Notes: generated from the letters alone by a model not told the origin. Counted from the first letter of the stretch, positions 19,591 through 30,039 are shown. The stretch: 64,000 bases of DNA from Comamonas sp. lk (GCF_900564145.1 NZ_UOOB01000001.1:496001-560000), one strand, 5' to 3'. Program-made: numbers and translations.

Positions 19591-20224
19591 GAATTCGCAA
19601 ACCGAACGACTCACGCTGACCGGCGCCGCCGGAGCCATCGAAGCCCTGCGCGATGCGCCTGCACTGGCCCCCGGTCAGAGCTCGCGCGGCGTGGCCATCA
19701 TTGCCCACCCCCATCCGCTGTTTGGCGGCACCATGGACAACAAGGTGGTGCAGACCCTGGCGCGTGCTTTTGTGCAATGCGGCTATACGGCGGTGCGCTT
19801 CAACTTCCGTGGGGTTGGCGCCAGTGCCGGCGAGCATGATGCCGGGCGTGGCGAGTTCGAGGACATGCTGGCCGTGGTGCGCCAGGTTGCGCCTGAAGGC
19901 CCGATCGCTCTGGCCGGTTTCTCGTTTGGCGCCTTTGTCATGAGTCACACCCTGGCCGCCCTCTGGGCCGAGGGCCGGGTGGAAAAAGCCGTGTTTGTCG
20001 GCACGGCCGCCAGCCGCTTCGATGTGGCGCCGGTGCCGCCCGAGGCCCACGATCGCACCCTGGTCATCCACGGCGAGGCCGATGACACGGTGGCCCTGTC
20101 TGCCGTCATGGGCTGGGCGGGCCCGCAGATACTGCCTGTTACCGTCATCCCGCAGGTGGGCCATTTCTTTCACGGACAATTGCCGCTGCTCAAGAATCTG
20201 GTGGTGCGCCACCTGAACTCGTAA
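19589..20224 (+). CDS. Alpha/beta hydrolase of unknown substrate
   Basis: A 211-residue alpha/beta hydrolase. The nucleophile is Ser112 in AGFSFGAF, the acid probably the Asp in HGEADDTV, and the base a His in QVGHFFHG. The early HPHPLFGGTMDNKVV motif is shared by a group of small proteobacterial hydrolases. The start must be TTG at 19589: an in-frame stop lies 12 nt upstream and AGGA is placed 7 nt before it. The substrate is unknown. Confidence 0.87.
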   Translation: MNSQTERLTLTGAAGAIEALRDAPALAPGQSSRGVAIIAHPHPLFGGTMDNKVVQTLARAFVQCGYTAVRFNFRGVGASAGEHDAGRGEFEDMLAVVRQVAPEGPIALAGFSFGAFVMSHTLAALWAEGRVEKAVFVGTAASRFDVAPVPPEAHDRTLVIHGEADDTVALSAVMGWAGPQILPVTVIPQVGHFFHGQLPLLKNLVVRHLNS

Positions 20225-20318
20225 CCAGCAATTGCCCTGGTCGCCCGCGTTGCAGGCGCCCAAGCAGGGGCTGAGTCCGTGAAACGCCTCCGGTATTCAA
20301 CCCCTGTATTTTCATAGC

Positions 20319-20355
20319 GCTGAGCCCAATTACCAATTGAGCTTCAGCCATTTTT
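20319..20355 (+). terminator. Probable terminator hairpin
   Basis: An imperfect stem (20319-20331 with 20335-20348, one bulge) is followed by CCATTTTTG. It lies between the hydrolase stop and dacA and would separate the two transcripts. Confidence 0.5.
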
Positions 20356-20402
20356 GCCGGTGATTGACCGCGTATACCTTTGCTTTAGCGAGAGTTTTCT
20401 TT

Positions 20403-21575
20403 ATGAAGCCCATCTATTCCACACTGCGCGTGCTGGCGGTTGCTGCCGCAGTCGCTCCCGTGTTCGCCATGGCCCAGGTGGCCGCTCCCATCCCTCCCGA
20501 AATTGCCGCCCGCAACTATCTGCTGGTGGACGTGACCGCCGGTCAGGTGTTGGGCGCTAAGGACATTGACGCGCCTGTCGAGCAAGCCTCGCTGACCAAG
20601 CTCATGAGTGCCTATGTGGTGTTTGACGCCCTGCGTGCCAAGAAGATCACGCTGGAGCAGACCATGCCCGTGAGCGAGCGCGCCTGGAAGATGCCTGGCT
20701 CGCGCATGTTCATCGACCCCAAGATGCAGGTGCCGGTGAACGATCTGGTCAGCGGCATGATCATCCAGTCGGGCAATGACGCGACCATGGCCCTGGCCGA
20801 AGCCGTGGGCGGCACGGCGGAAAACTTCGTCAAGATGATGAATGACCAGGCCAAAGCCCTGGGCATGAAGAACACCAGCTACAAGAACCCCGAAGGTCTG
20901 ACGGAGCCCGGTCACCTGACCACGGCACGCGACCTGTCCATCCTGGCGCAGCGCCTGATGCATGACTTTCCCGAGTACATGCATTACTACGCGACCAAGC
21001 ACTATGCCTATCCGGGCACGCCGGCCTCCAACGGCAACAATCGCAACTCGCTGCTGTTCCGCGATCCGACTGTGGACGGCCTGAAGACCGGTCACACCAA
21101 TGCGGCCGGCTACTGCCTGGTGGCCACGGCCAAGCGCGATCTGCCCAATGTGGGTCAGCGCCGTCTACTGTCCATCGTGCTGGGCACGGCCAGCGAGAAG
21201 GCGCGCGCCAACGAAAGCCAGAAGCTGTTGAATTGGGGCTATACCGCCTATGACGCCGTCAAGCTGTTCGATGGCGATCAGCCCGTGGCAACGCCTGCCG
21301 TCTGGAAGGGCGCCGCGAATACGGTCAAGATCGGCCGTGCCGGCGGCCCGATTGTCGTCACCGTGCCTTCGGGCAGTGGCGGCAAGCTGAGCACCGAAGT
21401 GGTGCGCCAGGACCCGCTGATCGCGCCCATTGCCAAGGGCCAGTCCATGGGGACGCTCAAGGTGAAGATCGGTACCGACACTGTGGCGGAAGTGCCACTG
21501 GTGGCGCTGGAGGCGGTGGAGCAGGCCGGTTTCTTCGGCCGCCTGTGGGACACCATCCGCCTCTGGATCAAGTAA
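20403..21575 (+). CDS. dacA: D-alanyl-D-alanine carboxypeptidase (PBP5/6 type)
   Basis: This 390-residue low-molecular-weight PBP trims the terminal D-Ala of peptidoglycan stem peptides in the periplasm. A signal peptide (residues 1-24, AMA-Q cleavage) precedes the catalytic domain. SxxK is Ser63-Leu-Thr-Lys66 in ASLTKLM, SxN is SGN in IIQSGNDAT, and KTG is in DGLKTGHTN. A C-terminal PBP5-like domain and an amphipathic anchor (FFGRLWDTIRLWIK) end the protein. The start at 20403 gives a proper signal peptide; 13 extra upstream residues are unlikely. Confidence 0.95.
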   Translation: MKPIYSTLRVLAVAAAVAPVFAMAQVAAPIPPEIAARNYLLVDVTAGQVLGAKDIDAPVEQASLTKLMSAYVVFDALRAKKITLEQTMPVSERAWKMPGSRMFIDPKMQVPVNDLVSGMIIQSGNDATMALAEAVGGTAENFVKMMNDQAKALGMKNTSYKNPEGLTEPGHLTTARDLSILAQRLMHDFPEYMHYYATKHYAYPGTPASNGNNRNSLLFRDPTVDGLKTGHTNAAGYCLVATAKRDLPNVGQRRLLSIVLGTASEKARANESQKLLNWGYTAYDAVKLFDGDQPVATPAVWKGAANTVKIGRAGGPIVVTVPSGSGGKLSTEVVRQDPLIAPIAKGQSMGTLKVKIGTDTVAEVPLVALEAVEQAGFFGRLWDTIRLWIK

Positions 21576-21673
21576 TTCACAGAGCCTGCGCCCGTGCGAC
21601 CTCCGAGTCGGCGGGCTTGCCTCGAAGACAGGCTTTAAAGCTTGCGCAAGCTGAGGCTATCGCAAGCTAGTGC

Positions 21674-21702
21674 TTGTGCTAGGTTTCGCAAGCTGGTACA
21701 TT
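21674..21702 (+). promoter_or_regulatory. Predicted sigma70 promoter of the str operon
   Basis: A -35 TTGTGC (21674-21679) and a -10 TACATT (21697-21702) are 17 nt apart, with the extended -10 bases TGG just upstream. Transcription would start near 21709, giving a leader of about 70 nt before rpsL. Three CGCAAGCT copies surround it (21645, 21661, 21687). Confidence 0.5.
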
Positions 21703-21781
21703 CGAGGGCTTTTCGGAATTTCCGAAGGGATTCACGTTTTCGCTTTTCACGAAGCAAATTCACGTTTAGGGACGTTATTTA

Positions 21782-22159
21782 ATGCCAACCATTAACCAAC
21801 TCGTGCGTCAGGGCCGCACGGTAGAAGTTGTTAAATCCAAGAGCCCTGCTATGGAAAACTGCCCCCAACGCCGTGGCGTGTGCACCCGTGTGTACACCAC
21901 CACGCCTAAGAAGCCTAACTCGGCTCTGCGTAAGGTGGCCAAGGTTCGTCTGACCAACGGTTTCGAAGTTATTTCGTACATCGGCGGTGAAGGCCACAAC
22001 CTGCAAGAACACAGCGTTGTGCTCGTGCGCGGCGGCCGTGTGAAGGATTTGCCCGGTGTGCGTTACCACATCGTGCGCGGTTCGCTTGACCTGCAAGGCG
22101 TCAAGGACCGTAAGCAATCCCGTTCGAAGTACGGTGCCAAGAAGCCTAAGGCTAAGTAA
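21782..22159 (+). CDS. rpsL: 30S ribosomal protein S12
   Basis: S12 sits at the decoding centre of the small subunit. The 125-residue protein shows [13 protein letters not shown] with Lys43 and [12 protein letters not shown] with Lys88. These are the two lysines whose mutation gives streptomycin resistance, so this copy is of the sensitive type. It opens the str operon rpsL-rpsG-fusA-tuf. Upstream is dacA, not the rpoBC genes or recQ-like genes sometimes found there. Confidence 0.98.
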   Translation: MPTINQLVRQGRTVEVVKSKSPAMENCPQRRGVCTRVYTTTPKKPNSALRKVAKVRLTNGFEVISYIGGEGHNLQEHSVVLVRGGRVKDLPGVRYHIVRGSLDLQGVKDRKQSRSKYGAKKPKAK

Positions 22160-22327
22160 GCACTGTTCCTTTGAACAAAAAAACAGGTGCTGTATCCCGC
22201 GTGGCGCGAGATTCAGCGAAGTGACCCCAAACGCAAGTGTTTTGCGTGGGTCGAGTAAGTGGGAGTCCTTGATTGGCTCTCGCGGTGTTGGAAACAACGC
22301 CAACTGAAGCAAAGATAGAGGTAAAAA

Positions 22328-22801
22328 ATGCCACGTCGTCGCGAAGTCCCCAAACGTGAAATTCTGCCGGATCCAAAGTTCGGCAATGTCGAGCTGTCCA
22401 AATTCATGAACGTGATCATGGAAGGCGGCAAGAAGGCTGTTGCAGAGCGCATCATTTACGGTGCTCTGGACCTGATCGCCAAGAAGCACCCCGATAAGGA
22501 TCCTCTGGAAGCCTTCGTGGTTGCTATCAACAACGTCAAGCCCATGGTCGAAGTGAAGTCCCGCCGCGTTGGTGGTGCTAACTACCAAGTGCCCGTTGAA
22601 GTGCGTCCCGTCCGTCGCCTGGCTCTGTCCATGCGCTGGATCAAGGAAGCCTCCCGCAAGCGCGGTGAAAAGTCCATGGCTCAACGTCTGGCCAACGAGT
22701 TGCTGGAAGCAACCGAAGGCCGTGGCGGCGCCATGAAGAAGCGTGACGAAGTGCACCGTATGGCCGAAGCCAACAAGGCATTCAGCCACTTCCGCTTCTA
22801 A
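22328..22801 (+). CDS. rpsG: 30S ribosomal protein S7
   Basis: S7 nucleates assembly of the 30S head and in E. coli represses its own operon by binding the rpsL-rpsG intercistronic mRNA. The 157-residue protein starts [19 protein letters not shown], which is canonical. The 168-nt rpsL-rpsG gap has several short inverted repeats, and its size would allow the same S7 feedback here, though I cannot show the binding site. Confidence 0.98.
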   Translation: MPRRREVPKREILPDPKFGNVELSKFMNVIMEGGKKAVAERIIYGALDLIAKKHPDKDPLEAFVVAINNVKPMVEVKSRRVGGANYQVPVEVRPVRRLALSMRWIKEASRKRGEKSMAQRLANELLEATEGRGGAMKKRDEVHRMAEANKAFSHFRF

Positions 22802-22825
22802 TCGACCTTCGCTCGATAAGCTGAC

Positions 22826-22858
22826 AGGCCGCACGCAATGTTTGCTTGCGGCCTTGTC
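22826..22858 (+). terminator. Hairpin between rpsG and fusA (weak terminator or attenuator)
   Basis: An 8-bp stem (22826-22833 with 22847-22854) is followed by TTGTCTC rather than a clean T-run. Since fusA lies downstream without a clear gap in function, it is more likely a partial attenuator or mRNA-processing site than a full stop. Confidence 0.4.
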
Positions 22859-22949
22859 TCGATTAAGAGCATCCCCATTTAAGTTGCTGCGCTGCATGCC
22901 CAAGAGGCTGGCGGTAGCAAACTTTCTCCTCGATCAATCAAGGATCATC

Positions 22950-25058
22950 ATGGCTCGCAAGACTCCCATTGAGCGCTACCGCAACATCGGTATTTCTGCT
23001 CACATTGACGCAGGTAAGACAACTACCACCGAACGTATCCTGTTCTATACCGGCGTGACCCACAAGCTGGGTGAAGTGCACGACGGCGCTGCTACCACCG
23101 ACTGGATGGAGCAAGAGCAAGAGCGTGGTATCACCATCACTTCCGCTGCAGTGACCTGCTTCTGGAAGGGCATGGACCTGTCCTACCCCGAGCACCGCTT
23201 CAACATCATCGACACCCCCGGCCACGTGGACTTCACTATTGAAGTGGAACGTTCCATGCGCGTGCTGGACGGTGCTTGCATGGTGTACTGCGCCGTGGGT
23301 GGCGTGCAGCCCCAATCCGAAACTGTGTGGCGTCAGGCCAACAAGTACAAGGTGCCTCGTCTGGCCTTCGTGAACAAGATGGACCGTACCGGTGCCAACT
23401 TCTTCAAGGTCTATGAAGGCATGAAGACTCGTCTGAACGCCAACCCCGTGCCCGTGGTGATCCCAATCGGCGCTGAAGACAACTTCAAGGGCGTGATCGA
23501 CCTGGTCAAGATGAAGGCCATCATCTGGGACGAAGCTTCCCAGGGCATGAAGTTCGAATACCAAGAGATTCCCGCTGAGCTGGTGGAATCCGCCAACAAG
23601 TGGCGCGAAAACCTGGTCGAAGCCGCTGCTGAAGCCAGCGAAGAGCTGATGAACAAGTACCTGGAAGAAGGTACTCTGACTGAAGAAGAAGTGAAGCTCG
23701 GCGTGCGTACCCGCACCCTGGCCACCGAAATTCAGCCCATGCTGTGCGGCACCGCGTTCAAGAACAAGGGTGTTCAGCGCATGCTGGACGCCGTGATCGA
23801 CTATCTGCCCGCTCCTGTGGACATTCCTGACGTTACCGGTACCGATCCCGATGACGAAGAGAAGAAGCTGTCGCGCAAGGCTGACGATGCAGAGAAGTTC
23901 TCGGCACTGGCATTCAAGCTGATGACCGACCCCTTCGTGGGCCAGCTGACTTTCGTGCGCGTGTACTCCGGCGTTCTGAGCAAGGGTGAAACCGTGCTGA
24001 ACTCGGTCAAGGGCAAGAAGGAGCGTATCGGCCGTATCGTGCAGATGATGGCGAATGACCGCGTGGAAGTCGAAGAAATTCGCGCCGGCGACATCGCTGC
24101 CTGCGTGGGCTTGAAGGACGTGACCACCGGCGAAACGCTGTGCGCTCTGGATGCTCCTATCGTGCTGGAACGCATGGTCTTCCCCGAGCCCGTGATTGCA
24201 CAGGCTGTGGAACCCAAGACCAAGACTGACCAGGAAAAGATGGGTATCGCCCTGTCGCGCCTGGCTGCTGAAGATCCTTCCTTCCGCGTGCGTACCGACG
24301 AAGAATCCGGTCAGACCATCATCGCCGGTATGGGCGAGCTGCACCTGGAAATTATTGTTGACCGCATGAAGCGCGAATTCAACGTGGAAGCTAACGTGGG
24401 CAAGCCCCAGGTTGCCTACCGCGAAACCATTCGCCAGAAGGTTGTGGACATCGACGGCAAGTTCGTTCGTCAGTCCGGCGGTAAGGGTCAATACGGCCAC
24501 GTGGTGTTCACTGTCGAACCTCAAGAAGCCGGTAAGGGCTTTGAGTTCGTGGACGCCATCAAGGGCGGTGTGGTTCCTCGCGAATACATCCCTGCGGTGG
24601 AAAAGGGCGTGATCGAAGCCCTGACTTCCGGCGTGCTGGCTGGCTACCCCGTGGTGGACGTGAAGGTCACGCTGACTTTCGGTTCGTACCACGATGTGGA
24701 CTCGAACGAAATGGCGTTCAAGATGGCCGCTATCTTCGGTTTCAAGGAAGCTGCTCGCAAGGCCAGCCCCGTCATCCTCGAGCCCATGATGGCTGTGGAA
24801 GTGGAAACGCCTGAAGACTACGCCGGTACCGTGATGGGTGACTTGTCTTCCCGTCGCGGCATGGTGCAGGGCATGGACGACATGGTTGGTGGCGGCAAGG
24901 CCATCAAGGCAGAAGTGCCTTTGTCGGAAATGTTCGGCTACGCCACTACGCTGCGTTCGATGACACAAGGCCGCGCCAGCTACACGATGGAGTTCAAGCA
25001 CTACGCTGAAGCTCCTCGTAACGTGGCGGAAGCCATTGTGGCCGCTCGCGCTAAGTAA
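22950..25058 (+). CDS. fusA: Elongation factor G
   Basis: EF-G is the translocase GTPase. The 702-residue protein has the P-loop [14 protein letters not shown], switch [10 protein letters not shown] and the base-recognition NKMD, then domains II-V to the end ([21 protein letters not shown]). The start at 22950 follows AAGGATC and gives the standard N-terminus [15 protein letters not shown]; an in-frame extension inside rpsG has no merit. It is the third gene of the str operon, followed by a hairpin before tuf. Confidence 0.98.
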   Translation: MARKTPIERYRNIGISAHIDAGKTTTTERILFYTGVTHKLGEVHDGAATTDWMEQEQERGITITSAAVTCFWKGMDLSYPEHRFNIIDTPGHVDFTIEVERSMRVLDGACMVYCAVGGVQPQSETVWRQANKYKVPRLAFVNKMDRTGANFFKVYEGMKTRLNANPVPVVIPIGAEDNFKGVIDLVKMKAIIWDEASQGMKFEYQEIPAELVESANKWRENLVEAAAEASEELMNKYLEEGTLTEEEVKLGVRTRTLATEIQPMLCGTAFKNKGVQRMLDAVIDYLPAPVDIPDVTGTDPDDEEKKLSRKADDAEKFSALAFKLMTDPFVGQLTFVRVYSGVLSKGETVLNSVKGKKERIGRIVQMMANDRVEVEEIRAGDIAACVGLKDVTTGETLCALDAPIVLERMVFPEPVIAQAVEPKTKTDQEKMGIALSRLAAEDPSFRVRTDEESGQTIIAGMGELHLEIIVDRMKREFNVEANVGKPQVAYRETIRQKVVDIDGKFVRQSGGKGQYGHVVFTVEPQEAGKGFEFVDAIKGGVVPREYIPAVEKGVIEALTSGVLAGYPVVDVKVTLTFGSYHDVDSNEMAFKMAAIFGFKEAARKASPVILEPMMAVEVETPEDYAGTVMGDLSSRRGMVQGMDDMVGGGKAIKAEVPLSEMFGYATTLRSMTQGRASYTMEFKHYAEAPRNVAEAIVAARAK

Positions 25059-25083
25059 GCATTTCGGTCATAATCCGAAGTTC

Positions 25084-25116
25084 ACCCGAAAACCGCATGT
25101 CGGTTTTCGGGTTTTA
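25084..25116 (+). terminator. Terminator between fusA and tuf
   Basis: A 12-bp perfect stem (25084-25095 with 25101-25112) and a 5-nt loop end in TTTT. It would end much of the str transcript, so tuf probably has its own promoter in the 110 nt that follow. Confidence 0.8.
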
Positions 25117-25227
25117 GTTGCCGGTCTGCGATTGCATGCCGTCCTGTCACCTGTGCGGGGCGAATCAGCAATGCGGTGCAGACCTTAAACATTACACAGG
25201 TACGCTCTTTTATCTGGAGAAATTGCA

Positions 25228-26418
25228 ATGGCAAAAGAAAAATTTTCGCGCACCAAGCCCCACGTCAACGTGGGCACCATCGGTCACGTGGACCATGGTA
25301 AGACCACTCTGACGGCCGCTATCGCCACTGTGCTGTCCAAGCACTTCGGCGGCGAAGCCAAGGATTACTCCCAGATCGACAACGCGCCTGAAGAAAAGGC
25401 CCGTGGTATCACGATCAACACTTCGCACGTTGAGTACGAAACCGCTAATCGCCACTACGCTCACGTTGACTGCCCCGGTCACGCTGACTATGTGAAGAAC
25501 ATGATTACCGGCGCTGCTCAAATGGACGGCGCTATCTTGGTGTGCTCGGCCGCTGACGGCCCCATGCCCCAAACTCGCGAACACATCCTGCTGTCGCGTC
25601 AAGTTGGCGTGCCTTACATCATCGTCTTCCTGAACAAGGCTGACATGGTGGACGACGAAGAACTGCTGGAACTGGTCGAAATGGAAGTGCGCGAGCTGCT
25701 GTCCAAGTACGACTTCCCCGGCGACGACACCCCCATCATCCGCGGCTCCGCTAAGCTGGCCCTGGAAGGTGACCAATCCGACAAGGGCGAGCCCGCCATC
25801 CTGAAGCTGGCTGAAGCTCTGGACACTTACATTCCTACACCTGATCGCGCTATCGATGGCGCTTTCCTGATGCCCGTGGAAGACGTGTTCTCGATCTCCG
25901 GTCGTGGCACCGTGGTGACTGGCCGTATCGAACGCGGTATCGTCAAGGTCGGCGAAGAAATCGAAATCGTCGGTATCAAGGACACCGTCAAGACGACCGT
26001 GACCGGCGTGGAAATGTTCCGCAAGCTGCTGGACCAAGGTCAAGCTGGTGACAACGTGGGTCTGCTGCTGCGCGGCACCAAGCGTGAAGACGTGGAACGT
26101 GGCCAAGTGCTGTGCAAGCCCGGCTCGATCAAGCCCCACACTCACTTCACTGCTGAAGTGTATGTGTTGTCCAAGGACGAAGGCGGTCGCCACACTCCTT
26201 TCTTCAACAACTACCGTCCTCAGTTCTACTTCCGTACAACTGACGTGACCGGCTCCATCGAGCTGCCAGAAGGCAAGGAAATGGTTATGCCTGGTGACAA
26301 CGTGTCGATCACTGTGAAGCTGATCAACCCCATCGCCATGGAAGAAGGTCTGCGCTTCGCTATCCGCGAAGGTGGCCGTACCGTGGGCGCTGGCGTGGTT
26401 GCCAAGGTCATTGCGTAA
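25228..26418 (+). CDS. tuf: Elongation factor Tu
   Basis: EF-Tu delivers aminoacyl-tRNA to the ribosome. The 396-residue protein has the P-loop [18 protein letters not shown] and NKAD motifs of the GTPase domain and the usual domains II and III. Codon use is strongly biased, as expected of a highly expressed gene. Many Burkholderiales carry a second tuf elsewhere; only one is in this window. It lies 25 nt before rpsJ. Confidence 0.98.
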   Translation: MAKEKFSRTKPHVNVGTIGHVDHGKTTLTAAIATVLSKHFGGEAKDYSQIDNAPEEKARGITINTSHVEYETANRHYAHVDCPGHADYVKNMITGAAQMDGAILVCSAADGPMPQTREHILLSRQVGVPYIIVFLNKADMVDDEELLELVEMEVRELLSKYDFPGDDTPIIRGSAKLALEGDQSDKGEPAILKLAEALDTYIPTPDRAIDGAFLMPVEDVFSISGRGTVVTGRIERGIVKVGEEIEIVGIKDTVKTTVTGVEMFRKLLDQGQAGDNVGLLLRGTKREDVERGQVLCKPGSIKPHTHFTAEVYVLSKDEGGRHTPFFNNYRPQFYFRTTDVTGSIELPEGKEMVMPGDNVSITVKLINPIAMEEGLRFAIREGGRTVGAGVVAKVIA

Positions 26419-26443
26419 TTCTTAGAAACACTGGGAATTAATA

Positions 26444-26755
26444 ATGTCCAAGCAAAAAATCCGCATCCGCCTGAAGGCTTTCGATTACAAGTTGATCGAC
26501 CAGTCTGCAGCTGAAATCGTTGACACCGCCAAGCGTACCGGCGCTATCGTCAAGGGTCCCGTGCCCCTGCCGACACGCATGAAGCGTTTCGACATCCTGC
26601 GTTCGCCTCACGTCAACAAGACCAGCCGCGACCAGTTCGAAATCCGTACGCACCAGCGTCTGATGGATATCGTTGATCCGACTGACAAGACGGTTGACGC
26701 TCTGATGAAGCTGGACCTGCCCGCAGGTGTGGACGTCGAGATCAAACTGCAATAA
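26444..26755 (+). CDS. rpsJ: 30S ribosomal protein S10
   Basis: S10 (103 residues; also the antitermination factor NusE) has the canonical [19 protein letters not shown] start. It follows tuf by 25 nt, so it may be read with tuf rather than with the S10 operon proper. The next gene, rplC, is 203 nt away across several hairpins, which is wide for this usually tight pair. Confidence 0.98.
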   Translation: MSKQKIRIRLKAFDYKLIDQSAAEIVDTAKRTGAIVKGPVPLPTRMKRFDILRSPHVNKTSRDQFEIRTHQRLMDIVDPTDKTVDALMKLDLPAGVDVEIKLQ

Positions 26756-26958
26756 GAGTTTTGAAGGCCCTCTAGGGGGCTTTTAAGGGTCTTTATTTAA
26801 CGCGAACTTGCTTGAAAAAGCAGTTCGCGTTAAACTTTAGGGCTTCGCCTTTGATGCGAAGTTTTATTAACCTTCTTTCGTGCGCAAGTTGCTCTGAGCA
26901 GCGGAGCGCAACGCTGGGCCAATTGCAGTTTCAGCGGCGGAAGTTTTGGAGCAAACAA
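26756..26958 (+). promoter_or_regulatory. Structured rpsJ-rplC spacer (possible leader of the ribosomal protein operon)
   Basis: This 203-nt gap holds a GCCC/GGGC hairpin ending in TTTT (26765-26784), a near-perfect 17-bp inverted repeat with a GAAA loop (26796-26834), a CTTCGC/GCGAAG hairpin followed by TTTTATT (26843-26867) and further GC-rich palindromic sequence up to the rplC ribosome site. In E. coli the regulated leader of this operon lies upstream of rpsJ. Here the structure sits after it, so I infer an attenuator or autoregulatory leader for rplC onward. Confidence 0.5.
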
Positions 26959-27633
26959 ATGAGTCTGAGCAACTCCCTGGGGTTGCTGGGTCGCAAGGTG
27001 GGCATGATGCGTCTGTTCACTGATGATGGGGACGCAGTGCCTGTCACAGTGGTGGATGTATCTAACAACCGCGTGACTCAGGTCAAAACCCAAGAGAACG
27101 ATGGCTATGTGGCCCTGCAGGTCACATTCGGTACACGCAAGGCCTCTCGCGTGACCAAGCCTCAAGCCGGCCACCTTGCTAAGGCAGGTGTGGAAGCCGG
27201 TGAAGTGACCCGCGAATTCCAAGTGACTGCAGAAACTGCTGGCAAGTACGCCGCTGGTGCTGTTCTGCCCGTGGCAGAACTGTTCAGCGTTGGCCAAAAG
27301 GTGGACGTGCAAGGCACTTCCATTGGTAAGGGCTACGCCGGTACCATCAAGCGTCACAACTTCAGTTCGCAGCGCGCTTCGCACGGTAACAGCCGTTCGC
27401 ACAATGTCCCCGGCTCGATCGGTATGGCACAAGACCCAGGTCGCGTGTTCCCCGGTAAGCGTATGACCGGCCACATGGGCGACGAAACCGTTACTACACA
27501 AAACCTCGACGTGGTTCGTATCGACGAAGCACGCCAACTGCTCTTGATCAAGGGCGCTGTTCCTGGCTCCAAGGGTGGCTTTGTGACAGTGCGTCCCGCC
27601 ATCAAGGCTACAGCTTCTAAAGGAGCGAACTAA
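26959..27633 (+). CDS. rplC: 50S ribosomal protein L3
   Basis: L3 (224 residues) initiates 50S assembly near the peptidyl-transferase centre. The start [20 protein letters not shown] and the loop [11 protein letters not shown] with GQDPGR-like [13 protein letters not shown] are characteristic. The Gln methylated in E. coli L3 falls in AQDPG. The ATG at 26959 follows TTTGGAGC; a longer in-frame reading into the leader is not supported. Its stop overlaps the rplD start by 1 nt. Confidence 0.97.
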   Translation: MSLSNSLGLLGRKVGMMRLFTDDGDAVPVTVVDVSNNRVTQVKTQENDGYVALQVTFGTRKASRVTKPQAGHLAKAGVEAGEVTREFQVTAETAGKYAAGAVLPVAELFSVGQKVDVQGTSIGKGYAGTIKRHNFSSQRASHGNSRSHNVPGSIGMAQDPGRVFPGKRMTGHMGDETVTTQNLDVVRIDEARQLLLIKGAVPGSKGGFVTVRPAIKATASKGAN

Positions 27634-28256
27634 TGCAGCTCGAACTCCTGAATGAACAAGGCCAGGCTGCATCGAAGTTCGATGCACCCGAGACCGTGTT
27701 CGGTCGTGAATTCAACGAAGACCTGGTCCACCAGCTGGTGATCGCCTACCGTGCCAACGCACGTCAAGGCACTCGCGCCCAGAAGGATCGTGAACAAGTC
27801 CGTCACACCACTGCCAAGCCTTTCAAACAAAAGGGTACTGGCCGTGCACGTGCTGGTATGTCGTCCTCGCCTCTGTGGCGTGGCGGCGGTCGCATCTTCC
27901 CGAATCTGCCTGAAGAAAACTTCACGCAGAAGATCAACAAGAAGATGTACCGCGCTGGTATGACAGCCATTCTGTCGCAGCTGGCCCGTGAAGGCCGTCT
28001 GGCAGTCGTGGAATCGCTGACGCTGGATACACCCAAGACCAAGGTGCTGGCCGACAAGTTCAAGGCCATGAACCTGGACTCTTCGGTCATGGTGATCGCC
28101 GACGAAATCGACGAAAACCTGTACCTGGCATCCCGCAATCTGAAGAACGTGTTCGTGGTTGAGCCGCGCTATGCAGACCCCGTGTCGCTGGTGCACTACA
28201 AGAAAGTGCTCATCACCAAGGGTGCGATCGACAAACTCAAGGAGATGTTCGCATGA
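27633..28256 (+). CDS. rplD: 50S ribosomal protein L4
   Basis: L4 (207 residues) lines the exit tunnel, and in E. coli it is the autogenous regulator of the S10 operon at both transcription and translation. The central loop [14 protein letters not shown] is the tunnel extension where erythromycin-resistance mutations arise. It overlaps rplC by 1 nt (TAATG) and rplW by 4 nt. If L4 feedback exists here, the spacer at 26756-26958 is the likely target. Confidence 0.97.
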   Translation: MQLELLNEQGQAASKFDAPETVFGREFNEDLVHQLVIAYRANARQGTRAQKDREQVRHTTAKPFKQKGTGRARAGMSSSPLWRGGGRIFPNLPEENFTQKINKKMYRAGMTAILSQLAREGRLAVVESLTLDTPKTKVLADKFKAMNLDSSVMVIADEIDENLYLASRNLKNVFVVEPRYADPVSLVHYKKVLITKGAIDKLKEMFA

Positions 28257-28567
28257 GCACACTCAAGTTTGACGAAGGTCGTCTGATGCAAGTGCTGGTC
28301 GCTCCCATCGTGTCCGAAAAGGCCACTCTGGTTGCTGAAAAGTCCAATGCTGTGACATTCAAGGTGCTGCAGAACGCTACCAAGCCCGAAATCAAGGCCG
28401 CTGTGGAATTGATGTTCAAGGTTGAAGTGGCTGGCGTTTCCGTGGTGAACACCAAGGGCAAGACCAAGCGCTTCGGCAAGACCGTTGGCCGCCGCGACAA
28501 TGTGCGCAAGGCTTACGTGATGCTCAAGCCCGGTCAAGAGCTGAACCTGTCTGGGGAGGCAGCGTAA
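28253..28567 (+). CDS. rplW: 50S ribosomal protein L23
   Basis: L23 (104 residues) sits at the tunnel exit and docks trigger factor and SRP. Its family motifs are [17 protein letters not shown] at the N-terminus and [21 protein letters not shown] in the second half. It overlaps rplD by 4 nt (ATGA) and is followed by rplB after 2 nt, so translation is tightly coupled. Confidence 0.97.
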   Translation: MSTLKFDEGRLMQVLVAPIVSEKATLVAEKSNAVTFKVLQNATKPEIKAAVELMFKVEVAGVSVVNTKGKTKRFGKTVGRRDNVRKAYVMLKPGQELNLSGEAA

Positions 28568-28569
28568 TC

Positions 28570-29394
28570 ATGGCTGTTATCAAGCTCAAACCTACGACCC
28601 CCGGCCAACGTGGCGCGGTAAAGGTTACACGTGACCATCTGCACAAGGGTGCAGGTTTCGCCGCTCTGCTGGAACCTCAGTTCCAAAAGGCCGGTCGTAA
28701 CAACAACGGTCACATCACGGTTCGCCATAAGGGCGGTGGTCACAAGCACCACTACCGCGTGGTGGACTTCAAGCGCGACAAGGACGGTATTCCCGCCAAG
28801 GTCGAGCGCATTGAATACGATCCAAACCGTACTGCTCACATCGCTCTGGTGTGCTACGCAGACGGCGAGCGTCGCTACATCATTGCTCCTCGCAACCTGG
28901 AAGTGGGCGCCACTATCGTTAGCGGCTCCGAAGCTCCTATCCGCGTGGGCAACACTCTGCCTATCCGCAACATCCCCGTGGGTTCGACCATTCACTGTAT
29001 CGAACTGAAGATCGGTGCTGGTGCTCAGATCGCACGTTCGGCTGGTACTTCTGCCACTCTGCTGGCTCGCGAAGGCATCTACGCTCAAGTGCGTATGCGT
29101 TCGGGCGAAGTCCGCAAGGTGCACATCGAGTGCCGCGCCACGATCGGTGAAGTTGCCAACGAAGAACACAGCCTGCGCCGTTTGGGCAAGGCCGGTGTGA
29201 AGCGTTGGATGGGTATTCGTCCTACCGTTCGCGGTGTGGTGATGAACCCTGTGGATCACCCGCACGGTGGTGGTGAAGGCAAGACCGGTGAAGGCCGTCA
29301 CGCAGTTGACCCATGGGGTAACCTGACGAAGGGCTACCGCACCCGTAACAACAAGCGCACTCAATCGATGATTGTTTCGCGTCGTAAGAAGTAA
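28570..29394 (+). CDS. rplB: 50S ribosomal protein L2
   Basis: L2 (274 residues) is needed for subunit association and peptidyl transfer. It has the conserved [18 protein letters not shown] region and the C-terminal [16 protein letters not shown] with the essential histidine. The length equals the bacterial standard. It sits within the S10 operon between rplW and rpsS. Confidence 0.98.
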   Translation: MAVIKLKPTTPGQRGAVKVTRDHLHKGAGFAALLEPQFQKAGRNNNGHITVRHKGGGHKHHYRVVDFKRDKDGIPAKVERIEYDPNRTAHIALVCYADGERRYIIAPRNLEVGATIVSGSEAPIRVGNTLPIRNIPVGSTIHCIELKIGAGAQIARSAGTSATLLAREGIYAQVRMRSGEVRKVHIECRATIGEVANEEHSLRRLGKAGVKRWMGIRPTVRGVVMNPVDHPHGGGEGKTGEGRHAVDPWGNLTKGYRTRNNKRTQSMIVSRRKK

Positions 29395-29404
29395 GGGGTA
29401 GCAA

Positions 29405-29680
29405 ATGACTCGTTCTCTCAAAAAGGGCCCGTTTGTTGACCATCACTTGCTGGCCAAGGTCGAAAAGGCCGTTGCCACCAAGGACAAAAGGCCAGTGAAG
29501 ACCTGGTCGCGTCGTTCCATGGTTCTGCCCGATTTCATCGGTCTGACCATTGCCGTGCACAACGGCAAGCAACACGTGCCGGTTTATGTGACTGACCAGA
29601 TGGTTGGCCACAAGCTGGGTGAATTCGCGCTGACTCGTACCTTCAAGGGACACCCAGCGGACAAGAAAGCCAAGAAGTAA
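29405..29680 (+). CDS. rpsS: 30S ribosomal protein S19
   Basis: S19 (91 residues) forms a dimer with S13 in the 30S head. The [15 protein letters not shown] start and [16 protein letters not shown] end are canonical. It lies 10 nt after rplB and 10 nt before rplV in the S10 operon. Confidence 0.98.
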   Translation: MTRSLKKGPFVDHHLLAKVEKAVATKDKRPVKTWSRRSMVLPDFIGLTIAVHNGKQHVPVYVTDQMVGHKLGEFALTRTFKGHPADKKAKK

Positions 29681-29690
29681 GGAATAGAAC

Positions 29691-30023
29691 ATGTCTGAAA
29701 CACGTGCTGTTCTCCGTGGCGTCCGCTTGTCGGTTGACAAGGGTCGCCTCGTCGCGGATCTGATCCGTGGCAAGAAGGTGGATCAAGCCTTGAACATTCT
29801 CCAATTCACACAGAAAAAAGCTGCTGTGATCCTGAAGAAGGTTCTGGAATCCGCTATCGCTAACGCTGAGCACAATGACGGCGCTGACATCGACGAACTG
29901 AAGGTTACGACCATCTACGTCGAGCAAGGCACCACGCTCAAGCGTTTTACTGCTCGCGCCAAAGGCCGTGGCAACCGCATCAGCAAGCCTACCTGCCACA
30001 TCTATGTGACAGTGGGTAACTGA
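29691..30023 (+). CDS. rplV: 50S ribosomal protein L22
   Basis: L22 (110 residues) lines the exit tunnel with a beta-hairpin, seen as [20 protein letters not shown] near the C-terminus, the site of macrolide-resistance changes. The N-terminal [24 protein letters not shown] motif is typical. It stands between rpsS and rpsC. Confidence 0.97.
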   Translation: MSETRAVLRGVRLSVDKGRLVADLIRGKKVDQALNILQFTQKKAAVILKKVLESAIANAEHNDGADIDELKVTTIYVEQGTTLKRFTARAKGRGNRISKPTCHIYVTVGN

Positions 30024-30039
30024 GGCCTAAAGGAAGAAT

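Noticed and set aside
22938..25001. Minus-strand frame of 687 codons across fusA
   Set aside because: It is a shadow of EF-G with a His-rich artefact composition; strong codon bias of fusA removes stops on the other strand.
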